From Catonella morbi ATCC 51271 (GTDB lineage Bacteria > Bacillota > Clostridia > Lachnospirales > Lachnospiraceae), in assembly GCF_000160035.2 (NCBI RefSeq), contig NZ_KI535366.1:686070-750069 (forward strand): DNA of 64,000 bases, given 5' to 3'. Every line of letters starts with the position of its first letter. Position 1 is the first letter of the stretch. Below are positions 44,812 through 53,727 of this stretch, one piece after another. The position numbers and the translations under genes were made by a program. Below the pieces are notes generated by a model that did not search any database, was not told the origin of the DNA, and was given only the letters and a program-made list of their open reading frames with translations.

Positions 44812-46158
44812 TCACACTGCTTCTTTTTTCAATTTCACAGCCAAAATATGTTTACATGGTCCTCTGCTGTTTTGATGTCTCAGATACCACGTACAGGTGC
44901 ACTTTGCATTTTCCACCCCGCAGTCTGTAGGATAAATTACTCTGTAGACTGCTTCACCCGATTTCACATGCCATATATTGTCTTCTGCATATATGGTATC
45001 TTCCGCAAGTTTCTTTGCCCCTTCAAGTCTTGGGTTATCTTTTAAGATTCTATCCGGATCATCCGGTAATTCTCTGTGAAAAAATGCATTTTCATGAACA
45101 TCAAACCCCAGCTTTCCTGAAACCGCAAGCAATTCCAGAGCCTTATTCATATCATTTTTTATCAGGCCCATTGACTTTGACATCTTATCAAGGTCAAGCC
45201 TCGGGTCAAAATTTAATATATCGTCGATTCTGTCGGCACATTCCGATACTTTTACGTCTGAAAGCAAATCCAACAATGCCCCTTCACCGGAATAACCCTC
45301 ATAGCTCTTTGCCGTCAAACTTAGCGTAATATTAGCTCCGGTCATACATACTTCAACCATCATCTGTCCTTTTTCACCATTCCCGGGGGCATAAAAATAA
45401 ATGGCATTTACATTGCTCATTATACGCTTAAGCGCACTGAGTCGGTGAAGTCCGCTAATATATACACTATCTTTTTCTTCTCTGAGCTTTAACATCACAC
45501 CGCTTTTTGTAGGAGTCAGCCACCCGGATTGATCCTTTCCCGTAGCAGGTGGCAACATTGCAATAAAAGCCTTTGCCTGCATTCCCTCAATATGAAATTT
45601 GTATTTCATATTTTGATGAAGCAGGGTACAATTCCCTAATGCCCGAATCCATCTGTCCGGCATTTTAACAGGACGTTGTATCAGTATATCTGTCAATTCA
45701 CCCCCATGTACAGGTTTCTTACTATGTAATACTTTCCAACCGTCATCTCCGATTCGAAATTTTAATCTGTCCCCCTGTTTTATTTCAAACAGTGATTTTC
45801 TTAAATTGTTACTGATATCCACATTTGTTGTACCATAAAGTATCTCACCGTCCAAAACACTTTGAAACACGTCCATTCTTGCATAAACACCATTGCAGGC
45901 GGAAAAACATTCGGCTCTTAACCTGTCCCCCTGCGCAGAAAGAATGGGGTCTCTTTGCTCCACCGGTGTGTACTTAAAATATCTTGTACTTACAATATCC
46001 GCAAGTACCAAAAGCCCTCCTGAAATCACCACCGGATTAACAATTTCTCCGTTAAAAAATAACGGATTTTCTTCCAATCCTTTCGGCGTGAGAGCCGGCG
46101 CTATAGATAATGCCAAATTACCGTCAAAAAGTGTTGATGCCGTTTTAAATTCTCTCAT
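44812..46158 (-). CDS. SWIM zinc-finger protein
   Basis: 448 residues. The C-terminal segment KCTCTWYLRHQNSRGPCKHI is a SWIM zinc finger (CxC, x-n, CxH), found in DNA- or protein-binding regulators. The rest has no known motif except SVLDGEILYGTTNVDISNN-like strands. Similar SWIM proteins (E. coli YehQ type) stand next to large unknown proteins, a MoxR ATPase and a VWA protein. Start at ATG 46158 has GGGGG 6 bases before it; the frame runs on upstream to 46299 but through repeat DNA. Confidence 0.7.
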   Translation of the reverse strand: MREFKTASTLFDGNLALSIAPALTPKGLEENPLFFNGEIVNPVVISGGLLVLADIVSTRYFKYTPVEQRDPILSAQGDRLRAECFSACNGVYARMDVFQSVLDGEILYGTTNVDISNNLRKSLFEIKQGDRLKFRIGDDGWKVLHSKKPVHGGELTDILIQRPVKMPDRWIRALGNCTLLHQNMKYKFHIEGMQAKAFIAMLPPATGKDQSGWLTPTKSGVMLKLREEKDSVYISGLHRLSALKRIMSNVNAIYFYAPGNGEKGQMMVEVCMTGANITLSLTAKSYEGYSGEGALLDLLSDVKVSECADRIDDILNFDPRLDLDKMSKSMGLIKNDMNKALELLAVSGKLGFDVHENAFFHRELPDDPDRILKDNPRLEGAKKLAEDTIYAEDNIWHVKSGEAVYRVIYPTDCGVENAKCTCTWYLRHQNSRGPCKHILAVKLKKEAV

Positions 46159-46201
46159 TAAGATCCCCCTGTAATCATGTATCTTTTCATATATACCTTT
46201 A

Positions 46202-46234
46202 TATGATGTGGGTGTCAAAAGTATTTGACACCCA
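46202..46234. repeat. 33 bp hairpin repeat, copy 1
   Basis: GGGTGTCAAA AGTA TTTGACACCC with flanks TATGATGT and A, identical over 33 bases to 53658-53690. It is the left end of the MITE-like element here. Confidence 0.8.
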
Positions 46235-46400
46235 ATGATACAGGATTGCTTCGGCTTCACCTCTCGCAATCCTTGCAAAAATATTCGTAATCCGCTCATT
46301 TTTTTGCAAAAAATGGCTACTTACTCATATTTTTTGCGTATCAAAAGATAATAAATTCTCTTGCAAGCAAGCTTGCATCGAATTTTTATACTTTTGACAC
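46212..46400. mobile_element. MITE-like element with 12 bp terminal inverted repeats
   Basis: About 189 bp bounded by GTGTCAAAAGTA (46212-46223) and TACTTTTGACAC (46389-46400), exact inverted copies. No gene inside; it contains smaller hairpins such as GGATTGC ... GCAATCC (46243-46273) and TTGCAAGCAAGCTTGCA. Its right end forms the last six codons of the neighbouring YcxB-like gene. Confidence 0.6.
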
Positions 46401-46820
46401 TTGTATCTTTATATTACTGAATCGGAATTTTATTGCAGCAAGCATTGACTCACCTGATAGATCTGTTACTGTTTGAATTTTATCTTCCTCAAAGAAAAGG
46501 GTTCTCTTCCCCAGAATACGGTTTTCTCCTTCCCTAAACAAAATCTTTTTGGCATTTCTAAGCATCAAAGCATCATAAAACTTCGGAAATCCGCACCAAA
46601 ACAGTATAGATATCAATGTCATGACAATGAGAAGAGCGACTATAACTCCTATTCTTTTTTCTCCATTAAGCAGCAGGTTTACCAAACCCGTTCCAATAGG
46701 TATTATTGTAAAGATACCGCGAAACAGTTTCATTTGAGTTTTATAGAATTTATAATTCTTCACGGTAAACATATTAAAATCCAGATAATCCTGTTCCGTT
46801 AATTCAAATGTAAATTTCAT
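46386..46820 (-). CDS. YcxB-like membrane protein, probably truncated
   Basis: 144 residues. Two membrane helices (IFTIIPIGTGLVNLLL; IGVIVALLIVMTLISILFW) and the start of a YcxB-like C-terminal domain (RTLFFEEDKIQTVTDLSGES). The usual W-S-x-I continuation is missing; the reading frame ends Q-V-S-K-V-stop inside the MITE-like end. AGGAGG before ATG 46820. Probably an inactivated gene; function of the family is unknown. Confidence 0.6.
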   Translation of the reverse strand: MKFTFELTEQDYLDFNMFTVKNYKFYKTQMKLFRGIFTIIPIGTGLVNLLLNGEKRIGVIVALLIVMTLISILFWCGFPKFYDALMLRNAKKILFREGENRILGKRTLFFEEDKIQTVTDLSGESMLAAIKFRFSNIKIQVSKV

Positions 46821-46873
46821 TCGGTTTTTCCTCCTATAAGTGCTTTATAACTGTCATTCATATATAGCCCCCA

Positions 46874-47401
46874 CTATATGAATTTCTTTGATAAAAATAG
46901 CAATAAATCGTCGTCATTAATGCAGGGAGCATATTGCTCAAGCACTTTCCCCTTATACCATACTCCGCTACCATCCGGGATATATCCTCGTTTTATATAC
47001 AGTCTATGTGCAGAACCATATCCCGAGTGTGTACCAACAGCTAGAAATACCATATCAGAAATTCCGGCAGCCTCTTTTTCTGCGACATCCAATAGTTTAC
47101 TCCCAATACCTTTTCCACGAACATCCAAAAATACTGTCAAATCAACTATCTCCGGAAATCTCTGTCCTGCCCACGGACCTTCTTTCGGATTAAGCGCCAA
47201 CGTACACTGTCCTGATACTCTACCGTTATATTCTGCTATGAAAACCAGTCTTGTATCTTCCTCTTGATCTTTATAATAATTCTTATAAGTTTCGATTTGC
47301 GGATGCCACCCATATGATAAATATGTTTTGTACAATATCTCGGCATCTTCTGTTTCCATACTGCGTATCGTAATTGTTCCATCTTTAAAATAAGTTTTCA
47401 T
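46874..47401 (-). CDS. GNAT-family N-acetyltransferase
   Basis: 175 residues. Acetyl-CoA motif A is visible: VDLTVFLDVRGKGIGSKLLD, with the R-G-K-G-I-G-S P-loop, then VFLAVGTHSGYGSAHRLYIKRGYIPDG, a shape seen in aminoglycoside- or small-molecule-acetylating members. Substrate unknown. The ribosome binding site is weak. Confidence 0.85.
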   Translation of the reverse strand: MKTYFKDGTITIRSMETEDAEILYKTYLSYGWHPQIETYKNYYKDQEEDTRLVFIAEYNGRVSGQCTLALNPKEGPWAGQRFPEIVDLTVFLDVRGKGIGSKLLDVAEKEAAGISDMVFLAVGTHSGYGSAHRLYIKRGYIPDGSGVWYKGKVLEQYAPCINDDDLLLFLSKKFI

Positions 47402-47440
47402 ATAATTTTCTCTGCTTTTTCCTATTTTTTCCGGTAATTC

Positions 47441-47866
47441 TCAACGGCGCGGTGCCAAAGTCTTCTTACAAATGTAGGCAATAAAGATTACTACTCCACA
47501 AAAAGCTATTATCTTCGTAATATCGGGCGGGCTCATATCGCGGCAATCGGTTGGATTGTCCGGATTGTAGGCAATGGTAATAATATCTCCCACTTCGAGG
47601 ATAGAGTCTCTATCGGGATATTCCAGCCGGCTCCTCACCTGTTTACCCTGAACCGTATACTCTATTGAAACGCTGCTTCCGTACTTCATTTCCTGGGTCT
47701 CGCTTCTTTTCTGATAATTGTGTACCTTAAGAACTTTTGCCTCGGTTTTAGGGTAAGAAAAATAAGGAGCTATCTCCCGCACATTAATAACAAAACCAAA
47801 CACTGCCAATAGGATACAAGCAATTATTATCCCACTCCAAATTATCTTTGCAATAATTAATTTCAT
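47441..47866 (-). CDS. DUF3592-like membrane protein
   Basis: 141 residues. Helix at the N-terminus (ACILLAVFGFVINV), a small beta domain with SIEYTVQGKQVRSRLEYP and GDIITIAYNPDNPTDCR, and a C-terminal helix (IIAFCGVVIFIAYIC). This TM-sandwich-TM layout with YNPxNP fits DUF3592; function unknown. ATG 47866 has GGAGG 5 bases before it. Confidence 0.75.
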   Translation of the reverse strand: MKLIIAKIIWSGIIIACILLAVFGFVINVREIAPYFSYPKTEAKVLKVHNYQKRSETQEMKYGSSVSIEYTVQGKQVRSRLEYPDRDSILEVGDIITIAYNPDNPTDCRDMSPPDITKIIAFCGVVIFIAYICKKTLAPRR

Positions 47867-48084
47867 ATTTACCTCCGCAAAATACAAGCGACTATATCCT
47901 CAGCATTAATATTTTACCACAAATACTAACTTTTTCACATATCAATTCAATTGCAATAATATGGTATTCCGGGGGGGCGTAAGGCTTTTAACAGAGAATC
48001 ATTATTACTTAATATTCAATCCGTCTTTGAAGGCATTTCCTACCCATCTGTAATTGCTTGTATTAACATACTTGTACTATTACC
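47867..48084. other. Blank intergenic stretch
   Basis: About 220 bases of AT-rich DNA with a run of seven G at 47971-47977 and no clear gene, hairpin or repeat. Confidence 0.3.
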
Positions 48085-48249
48085 TTATTTCAATTCAAAA
48101 ATTCCACCATCAAATACAATATCTTTTCCATTTTCATCTTTGTGAAAAGACACTTTTTCTGTTCCTACCTGTATAAAGCCAAGAGACTTCAACAGTTTTA
48201 CTGACGATATGTTCTTTAGTGCAGCACCGGCTGTAATCCGGTTTTGCAA
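48085..48249 (-). pseudogene. C-terminal relic of a GNAT acetyltransferase
   Basis: Minus-strand translation gives ITAGAALKNISSVKLLKSLG and FIQVGTEKVSFHKDENGKD, IVFDGGIFELK-stop, the typical end of a RimJ/RimL-like acetyltransferase (N-x-x-S-x-x-L-L-x-x-x-G-F). There is no start codon. It reads in the same frame as, and right after, the TAG of the 91-residue gene upstream. Confidence 0.7.
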
Positions 48250-48525
48250 CTAACTTGAACTATCATTCTTCCAAATGCATTTTTCCGGACTACACCATCC
48301 ACTTATATAATCTAACATTTCTGCAAGCCACTCTTTAGGTAATCCATCTTGTAAACTGTTGTAATATTGCAAAAATGCGCTATATACTTGTTCCTGTGTA
48401 ATTCCCATATCATATATTCTAACTAAAATATCATATCCCTTTTTACTGTAGTCGTAATATTTTTTCTCTGTAATTGCAGCTGAAAGTTGTTTAATTTGAG
48501 AAAATAACTTTTCAAAGTCACTCAT
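48250..48525 (-). CDS. Small helical protein of unknown function
   Basis: 91 residues. Amphipathic helices (FEKLFSQIKQLSAAITEKKY) and a conserved-looking end KEWLAEMLDYISGWCSPEKC IW. I do not recognise the family; its small size and isolation resemble immunity proteins, but nothing nearby supports that. The stop is followed in frame by a GNAT relic. Confidence 0.5.
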   Translation of the reverse strand: MSDFEKLFSQIKQLSAAITEKKYYDYSKKGYDILVRIYDMGITQEQVYSAFLQYYNSLQDGLPKEWLAEMLDYISGWCSPEKCIWKNDSSS

Positions 48526-48670
48526 TTAGTCTACCTCTGAATTTCAGTTTGTTTCATTTAACATTTATAATATTATACCATATTGAAGCAATATAAAAAA
48601 TTGACATGATACAGAAAAGCATTGTTTTACAGGAAATACCTATAAGACAACGCCATTTCTTAAATATACA

Positions 48671-50032
48671 TTATTTTGTTTGTTTCTGTAGTTCTTTGTT
48701 TGCCTTTTCAACATTTAGTCTGATAAGGACAAACGTAATTATTAAGTTAAAAATCATCGGAAGCCAGAGATACATAACATAAAGCATATTCACGCAAGGC
48801 TGCGACTGAGTTACAGCATTCTGAACATATCCGCTTGCAGCCAACATCCAACCCGCGATTGCAGTACCAAGTCCACCACCGACTTTTGTTCCGAATGATG
48901 TACAGGAATACATCGTTCCGTCAACCTTCTTACCTGTTGTAAGTCTTGTATATTCTGATGTTGTTGCTATAAGAGCGTTCATATCTCCCTGAAGAGGGCT
49001 CATTCCGAGTGCCGCAACTGCTGTAAAAGCTAGCATAAGCATAATATTTCCCATATATCCTGCTGCAACTACACCCAGTCGTCCGGCAGTACCAATCACA
49101 TATCCGGCAACATTTAACTTATACATCCCATTAAACTTAGCAACTAAAATCGGTGTCACTAAAAGACCGACTATCATAGGGATGTTGATAGCCCAGGAGA
49201 AAGTACCAAATAATCCCTCATCTCCAAGTACATACTTCATAAAGTAAATACCCATTCCAAGCGTTGCTGAATAAAGCTGCATTAAAAGATACGAACCGCA
49301 AATCATAAGGAAATACTTGTTATGCACAAGAAGCTTAAATGCACTAATAAGATTATACTTTTCTTCAGATTCATCACTTTTCTTATCTTCTGCAAGTTCT
49401 TCATCTGAAAGTTCTTTTACTGATAAAACAGAAAGTGTATTAGAAATAACACCGATGATTGAATAAATGATTGCCACTGTTCTCCAGGCTGCTGCCCCTC
49501 CTCCGAGTTTTGCAACAAAACCAACTGTAATTGCCTGGATTAGCATGCTTGTACCAAACGCAAACATAAATCTTATAGAACCCATCTGAACTCGCTCTGA
49601 GTTGTTCTTTGTAATGAGAGCTGTTAGCGCTGAGTAAGCAATATTATTTGCTGTATAAAAACCTGCATTTAATAATGTATATGCTATAAAGAACCAGGCA
49701 TACTGTGCCTTCTGTCCCATATCCACAGGAATACAGAAGATTGCAACTAAACAGACAGCACATCCGAAATATCCATATAACATCCAAGGTCTTGCTTTAC
49801 CCATCTTTGACTTTGTCTTGTCAATCATAGCACCAAAAAATATATCGCTAATTCCATCAAAAATCTTTGAAACTGCAATTAGAGTACCCACAATACCGGC
49901 ATTTAGTCCAACAGTATCTGTTAAATAAATCATTACAAATGCTGCTAAAAGTGCATATACTACATTACCTGCTATATCACCTGCACCGTATCCGACTTTG
50001 TTATACCACTTTAAATATTTCTTCTCTTCCAT
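48671..50032 (-). CDS. GPH-family sugar:cation symporter (MelB-like)
   Basis: 453 residues with twelve membrane helices. GYGAGDIAGNVVYALLAAFV at the N-terminus, DKTKSKMGKARPWMLYGYF between helices 2 and 3, a long central loop (KELSDEELAEDKKSDESEEK) and ARPW-type motif are the family marks. Probably takes up a sugar or glycoside with a cation. No enzyme gene beside it indicates the substrate. AAGGAG precedes ATG 50032. Confidence 0.85.
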   Translation of the reverse strand: MEEKKYLKWYNKVGYGAGDIAGNVVYALLAAFVMIYLTDTVGLNAGIVGTLIAVSKIFDGISDIFFGAMIDKTKSKMGKARPWMLYGYFGCAVCLVAIFCIPVDMGQKAQYAWFFIAYTLLNAGFYTANNIAYSALTALITKNNSERVQMGSIRFMFAFGTSMLIQAITVGFVAKLGGGAAAWRTVAIIYSIIGVISNTLSVLSVKELSDEELAEDKKSDESEEKYNLISAFKLLVHNKYFLMICGSYLLMQLYSATLGMGIYFMKYVLGDEGLFGTFSWAINIPMIVGLLVTPILVAKFNGMYKLNVAGYVIGTAGRLGVVAAGYMGNIMLMLAFTAVAALGMSPLQGDMNALIATTSEYTRLTTGKKVDGTMYSCTSFGTKVGGGLGTAIAGWMLAASGYVQNAVTQSQPCVNMLYVMYLWLPMIFNLIITFVLIRLNVEKANKELQKQTK

Positions 50033-50565
50033 AAAATAGCGCTCCTTCTCTGTTCATGTTGCATTCACAATCATTATCACTAATAGCTACGAAAGAATTG
50101 ATTTTTAAAGTATGTCCCTCCCTTCTTATTATTCATTTTTCATTCATTTACTTATAGTATTAGATTAGCATATATTACTTATTTTTCACAGTAGTATTTT
50201 ATATTATAACGGATTAATTTTCTAATTTTATAAATCAAATCTGTTGTGAGTTAAAAGGTAATCAACCTCAAGGCAACTATTTTCTATTTAGAAAACCAAT
50301 TCTGTCATAATTTGCCAAGCTGTAAGCGAATGATTATAAAACCTGCTGCTTAGGACTTCAATAGTTTCATAATGAAAACTCAATGAATTTTGCCGATTTG
50401 TGAGAACAGGGATAAAATACTTAAGACAGTGTCAAAGATATATTTACATTATTGGCTTCGTATAGAAATATTTGACTTTTATACAAATAGTAGAGGTGAT
50501 TTTACACCTCTACCATTGACAAAAAAACTTATTTTATAATCAGCTAATAATATAAAATTGATATA
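50033..50565. other. Long intergenic region between the GPH transporter and trpB
   Basis: About 530 bases, AT-rich, with no gene. The only structure is a perfect 9 bp hairpin, GTAGAGGTG and CACCTCTAC (50489-50513), on the minus strand after trpB, with only a weak T-rich tail; it may be the trpB terminator. The transporter promoter should lie near 50050-50230 but no clear box pair was seen. Confidence 0.45.
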
Positions 50566-51810
50566 TTATTTATTAATAAATTCTTTTAAAAATTGCTCAC
50601 CTGTACCATATTTTTCATATACATAATCAATATCTTTATCACCTCGACCCGAAAGATTTACAAGTATTGATCCCGGATTTTGATTTCTGGCATATTTTAT
50701 TGCATATGCCACAGCATGTGAGCTTTCTATTGCAGGAATTATTCCTTCATAACGGGATAGTAAGAAAAATGCCTGCATAGCCTCATCATCATTCACAGCT
50801 TCGTATTTTACTCTTCCACATTCTCTCAAATATGCATGTTCAGGTCCGACTGACGGATAGTCAAGTCCGCTGGCTATGGAGTACACAGGCAACGGTTCTC
50901 CGTTTTCATCTTGTAAGAGCATACTTTCAAAACCATGAAGAACTCCTTTTTTACCGAATGTCATACTTGCTGCATGTTCTCCTACGCCACTTCCTATTCC
51001 AAGCGGTTCTACACCTACAATATCAACCGGTTCCGCCAGAAATGCTTCAAACATTCCTATCGCATTAGAGCCTCCTCCAACAGCCGCACAAACAACATCA
51101 GGCAAATTACCTGTCATTTCTTTGAATTGTTCTTTTGCTTCTATTCCTATAATTGATTGAAAATCACGAACTATCATAGGGAATGGATGAGGTCCTACAG
51201 CAGATCCTATACAGTATATTGCATCTTTGTATTCTTTTAAATATGCTTCAAAAGCAGCGTCTACCGCCTCTTTTAATGTTTTAAGTCCATGCGTTACAGG
51301 TATTACATTTGCACCGAGCATTTTCATTCTTATTACATTGGGATGCTGTTTTTTTATGTCAACTTCTCCCATGTAGATATCACATTCCAAACCAAAATAG
51401 GCCGCAGCCGTGGCAAGTGCAACACCATGTTGTCCGGCACCTGTTTCGGCAATGAGTTTTTTCTTACCTAAGAATTTAGCAAGCAGACCCTCACCCATAC
51501 AATGATTCAGTTTATGTGCACCTGTATGGTTAAGATCTTCTCTTTTAAGGTATATTTGACATTTTCCCAGCAATGAAGATAAGCGTTCACAATGATAAAC
51601 AGGAGTAGGCCTGCCTTGAAACTCTTTTCTGATGCGTCTTAATTCATTTATAAAACGTGCGTTATTACAGATTTCCGAATATGCCTGTGTAATATCTTTA
51701 AAAGCAGGAACTAATTCAGGAGGTAAAATCATTCCTCCGTATTCACCGAAATATCCCTTTTCATCAGGAAAGTTTTTTAGATAGTTATCAAAATCACGGT
51801 AAGTTTTCAT
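50566..51810 (-). CDS. trpB: Solitary tryptophan synthase beta subunit (TrpB), variant
   Basis: 414 residues. TrpB marks: [38 protein letters not shown] with the PLP Lys, [18 protein letters not shown] with the Glu, and [13 protein letters not shown] for phosphate. The Asn after HKxN is replaced by His. There is no trpA or other trp gene nearby. Free-standing TrpB proteins make Trp from indole and serine. A strong promoter with TTGACA lies upstream. Confidence 0.85.
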   Translation of the reverse strand: MKTYRDFDNYLKNFPDEKGYFGEYGGMILPPELVPAFKDITQAYSEICNNARFINELRRIRKEFQGRPTPVYHCERLSSLLGKCQIYLKREDLNHTGAHKLNHCMGEGLLAKFLGKKKLIAETGAGQHGVALATAAAYFGLECDIYMGEVDIKKQHPNVIRMKMLGANVIPVTHGLKTLKEAVDAAFEAYLKEYKDAIYCIGSAVGPHPFPMIVRDFQSIIGIEAKEQFKEMTGNLPDVVCAAVGGGSNAIGMFEAFLAEPVDIVGVEPLGIGSGVGEHAASMTFGKKGVLHGFESMLLQDENGEPLPVYSIASGLDYPSVGPEHAYLRECGRVKYEAVNDDEAMQAFFLLSRYEGIIPAIESSHAVAYAIKYARNQNPGSILVNLSGRGDKDIDYVYEKYGTGEQFLKEFINK

Positions 51811-51865
51811 AATTACTAATTCCCTTCTTAATAAAATTAAACGTCTTATCTCATAGAAATAATTT

Positions 51866-51894
51866 ATGCTAACATTATAATATTTTCTTGTCAA
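51866..51894 (-). promoter_or_regulatory. trpB promoter
   Basis: Minus-strand TTGACA (51889-51894), 17 bp, extended -10 TGTTAGCAT with TAGCAT at 51866-51871. No T-box or trp attenuator is seen in the 56-base leader. Confidence 0.65.
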
Positions 51895-52078
51895 GGGATT
51901 ATTTTAATGTGTTTATAGCTCGGTTCTTTTATTACCTTTTTAGTAATAAGTATTAAAAGCACAACATTTTCCATTATTCACATAAAATATCGCTAAAGTT
52001 CCTATACTACTTTGCAATGATGTTAAAAATAATTCTCAGACCATTTGTTTTTACCTCGTATTTTTCTTTCATTTATAG

Positions 52079-52113
52079 TATAATGTACAAAAGGTTTCAC
52101 ATTGTGACACCTT
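52079..52113 (+). promoter_or_regulatory. Promoter and operator-like palindrome of the WYL regulator
   Basis: TATAAT at 52079-52084, then AAGGTTTCACA / TTGTGACACCTT (52091-52113), an imperfect inverted repeat over the expected transcription start. A related palindrome occurs at 53095-53119. Confidence 0.55.
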
Positions 52114-52135
52114 TATGTTTATAGGAGATGTTAAA

Positions 52136-53077
52136 ATGAATAAATCAGAGCGACTTAATGATATGATGATATATTTAAATAATAAGAGCTATTTTAACTT
52201 AATAGATTTGATGGAGAAATATAATATCTCAAGAAGCACTGCAATCAGAGATGTTCAATCTTTAGAACAGATTGGAATGCCAATATTTTCGGAACATGGC
52301 AGGTATGGAAGATATGGAATTTTAAAAAACCGATTACTTTCACCTATTATTTTTACCACTGATGAAATGTATGCGATGTACTTCTCCATGCTGACACTGA
52401 AAGAATATCAATCTACCCCTTTTGATTTAGACCTAGAGAAACTAAAACTGAAATTTGAATCCTGTATCTCTAAAGAACATAAGCTGAATTTGGACAGAAT
52501 GGAAACAGTATTCAGCTTTACATCTTTAAAGCAAGTGAATAATTGTCCTTTTTTGAAAGATGTATTGTATTTATCAATTAACTGTTCTGTATGTGATATT
52601 ACTTATAAAAGTAAAAATAACGATTATAAATACACTGTACAATTTTTGAATATATCTGCATCGTTTGGTCAATGGTATGTAACAGCATATAATTATGATA
52701 ATGACAAAATGCAAGTATTTCGTTGTGATAAAATTCTTTCTTTATCTGTCAATAAAAATAAAGAACCTGTTAACGACCATAAAATTGAAACTTTGAAAAC
52801 AAATAATTTCAAAGAAAAGAATTCTACCGATTTTGAAGTAAATATAACAGAAAAAGGTGTAGATTTATTTATAAAAGAAAATTATCCATCAATGACATTA
52901 GCTTGGTGTAATAATACACCGGTTATTAAAGGATTTTACAACAAAAATGAAGAAGATTTTATCTCGAGTTACTTTTCTGTTTTTGGAAAAGAAATTATTG
53001 CAATTACTCCGCCTGAATTAAAGGAATTGATTATTAAAAAAATAGAAGATAATATGACTCATATCAAATCTCTTTAA
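52136..53077 (+). CDS. YafY-type HTH/WYL transcription regulator
   Basis: 313 residues. N-terminal winged HTH (LIDLMEKYNISRSTAIRDVQSLEQI), then a WYL domain with FGQWYVTAYNYDNDKMQVFRCDKI and a C-terminal extension. WYL domains bind ligands or nucleic acid and switch the HTH. ATG 52136 has AGGAG 8 bases before it. It likely controls itself and the oxidase gene after it through the shared palindrome. Confidence 0.85.
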   Translation: MNKSERLNDMMIYLNNKSYFNLIDLMEKYNISRSTAIRDVQSLEQIGMPIFSEHGRYGRYGILKNRLLSPIIFTTDEMYAMYFSMLTLKEYQSTPFDLDLEKLKLKFESCISKEHKLNLDRMETVFSFTSLKQVNNCPFLKDVLYLSINCSVCDITYKSKNNDYKYTVQFLNISASFGQWYVTAYNYDNDKMQVFRCDKILSLSVNKNKEPVNDHKIETLKTNNFKEKNSTDFEVNITEKGVDLFIKENYPSMTLAWCNNTPVIKGFYNKNEEDFISSYFSVFGKEIIAITPPELKELIIKKIEDNMTHIKSL

Positions 53078-53094
53078 GTTTGTAGATGAATTTT

Positions 53095-53131
53095 AAAGGT
53101 TTCACAATTTGATACTTTTATTCAGTATAAT
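53095..53131 (+). promoter_or_regulatory. Promoter and operator-like palindrome of the oxidase gene
   Basis: AAAGGTTTCACA then TTTGATACTTT (53095-53119), the same motif as at 52091, followed by TATAAT at 53126-53131. The motif covers the -35 region. Confidence 0.55.
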
Positions 53132-53160
53132 TAAACTATAAAAAAAGGAGGTCTTCTTAA

Positions 53161-53577
53161 ATGAATACAAAAACAGAATTTTTAAAAATTATGGCTGAAC
53201 AAACAGAAATAGCCTTAGCAACATCTGTAGATAATATGCCAAATGTGAGAATAGTAAATTTTTATTTTGAGCCGGCTGAAAATATACTTTACTTTTCGTC
53301 TTTTAAAGGAAATGATAAAATCAAAGAAATAAAATCAAATCCATATGTGGCATTTACTACAATTCCTCACTCAGGAAATGAACATGTCAAAGCTAAGGGC
53401 ATAGTTCAAAAAAGTCCAAAAACTATTTTTGATGTTGCTGAGCAATTTATTGCTAAAGTTCCGGATTACAAAGATACTATAGAATATGCCGGGGAATCCT
53501 TGATTTTATTTGAAGTAAGATTTGATACGGCTATAGTTACAAAGGATTTAGGTACAATCAAAACATTAAAACTTTAA
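53161..53577 (+). CDS. Pyridoxamine 5'-phosphate oxidase-like flavoprotein
   Basis: 138 residues, split-barrel FMN-binding fold. MAEQTEIALATSVDNMPNVRIVNF, then LYFSSFKGNDKIKEIKSNPYVAFTT, are the family's FMN-contact regions in shortened form (ALATSVDNMPNVRIVN). Members include pyridoxal, F420 and haem-linked enzymes; the substrate cannot be told. AGGAGG is 9 bases before the ATG. Convergent with the ECF locus. Confidence 0.85.
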   Translation: MNTKTEFLKIMAEQTEIALATSVDNMPNVRIVNFYFEPAENILYFSSFKGNDKIKEIKSNPYVAFTTIPHSGNEHVKAKGIVQKSPKTIFDVAEQFIAKVPDYKDTIEYAGESLILFEVRFDTAIVTKDLGTIKTLKL

Positions 53578-53657
53578 TTGGAAACTTATTTAGGATGAAC
53601 TATGATATAATACGATGAAATTTAAAACTTACTTAACGCTTGCTATTCATTCTTTTT

Positions 53658-53690
53658 TATGATGTGGGTGTCAAAAGTATTTGACACCCA
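53658..53690. repeat. 33 bp hairpin repeat, copy 2
   Basis: Identical over 33 bases to 46202-46234. The 10 bp perfect stem GGGTGTCAAA/TTTGACACCC with 4-base loop and ATTATTT after it may act as a terminator between the convergent oxidase and ECF genes. Confidence 0.75.
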
Positions 53691-53727
53691 TTATTTAATC
53701 CATTTTTCCCTCACAAACAAAGATTGA

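Noticed and set aside
46159..46299. Upstream in-frame extension of the SWIM gene
   Set aside because: It runs through the MITE-like repeat and the protein-like start with GGGGG is at 46158.
50033..50565. Hidden small gene or RNA in the 530 bp gap
   Set aside because: No frame with a start and ribosome binding site and only one simple hairpin were found.
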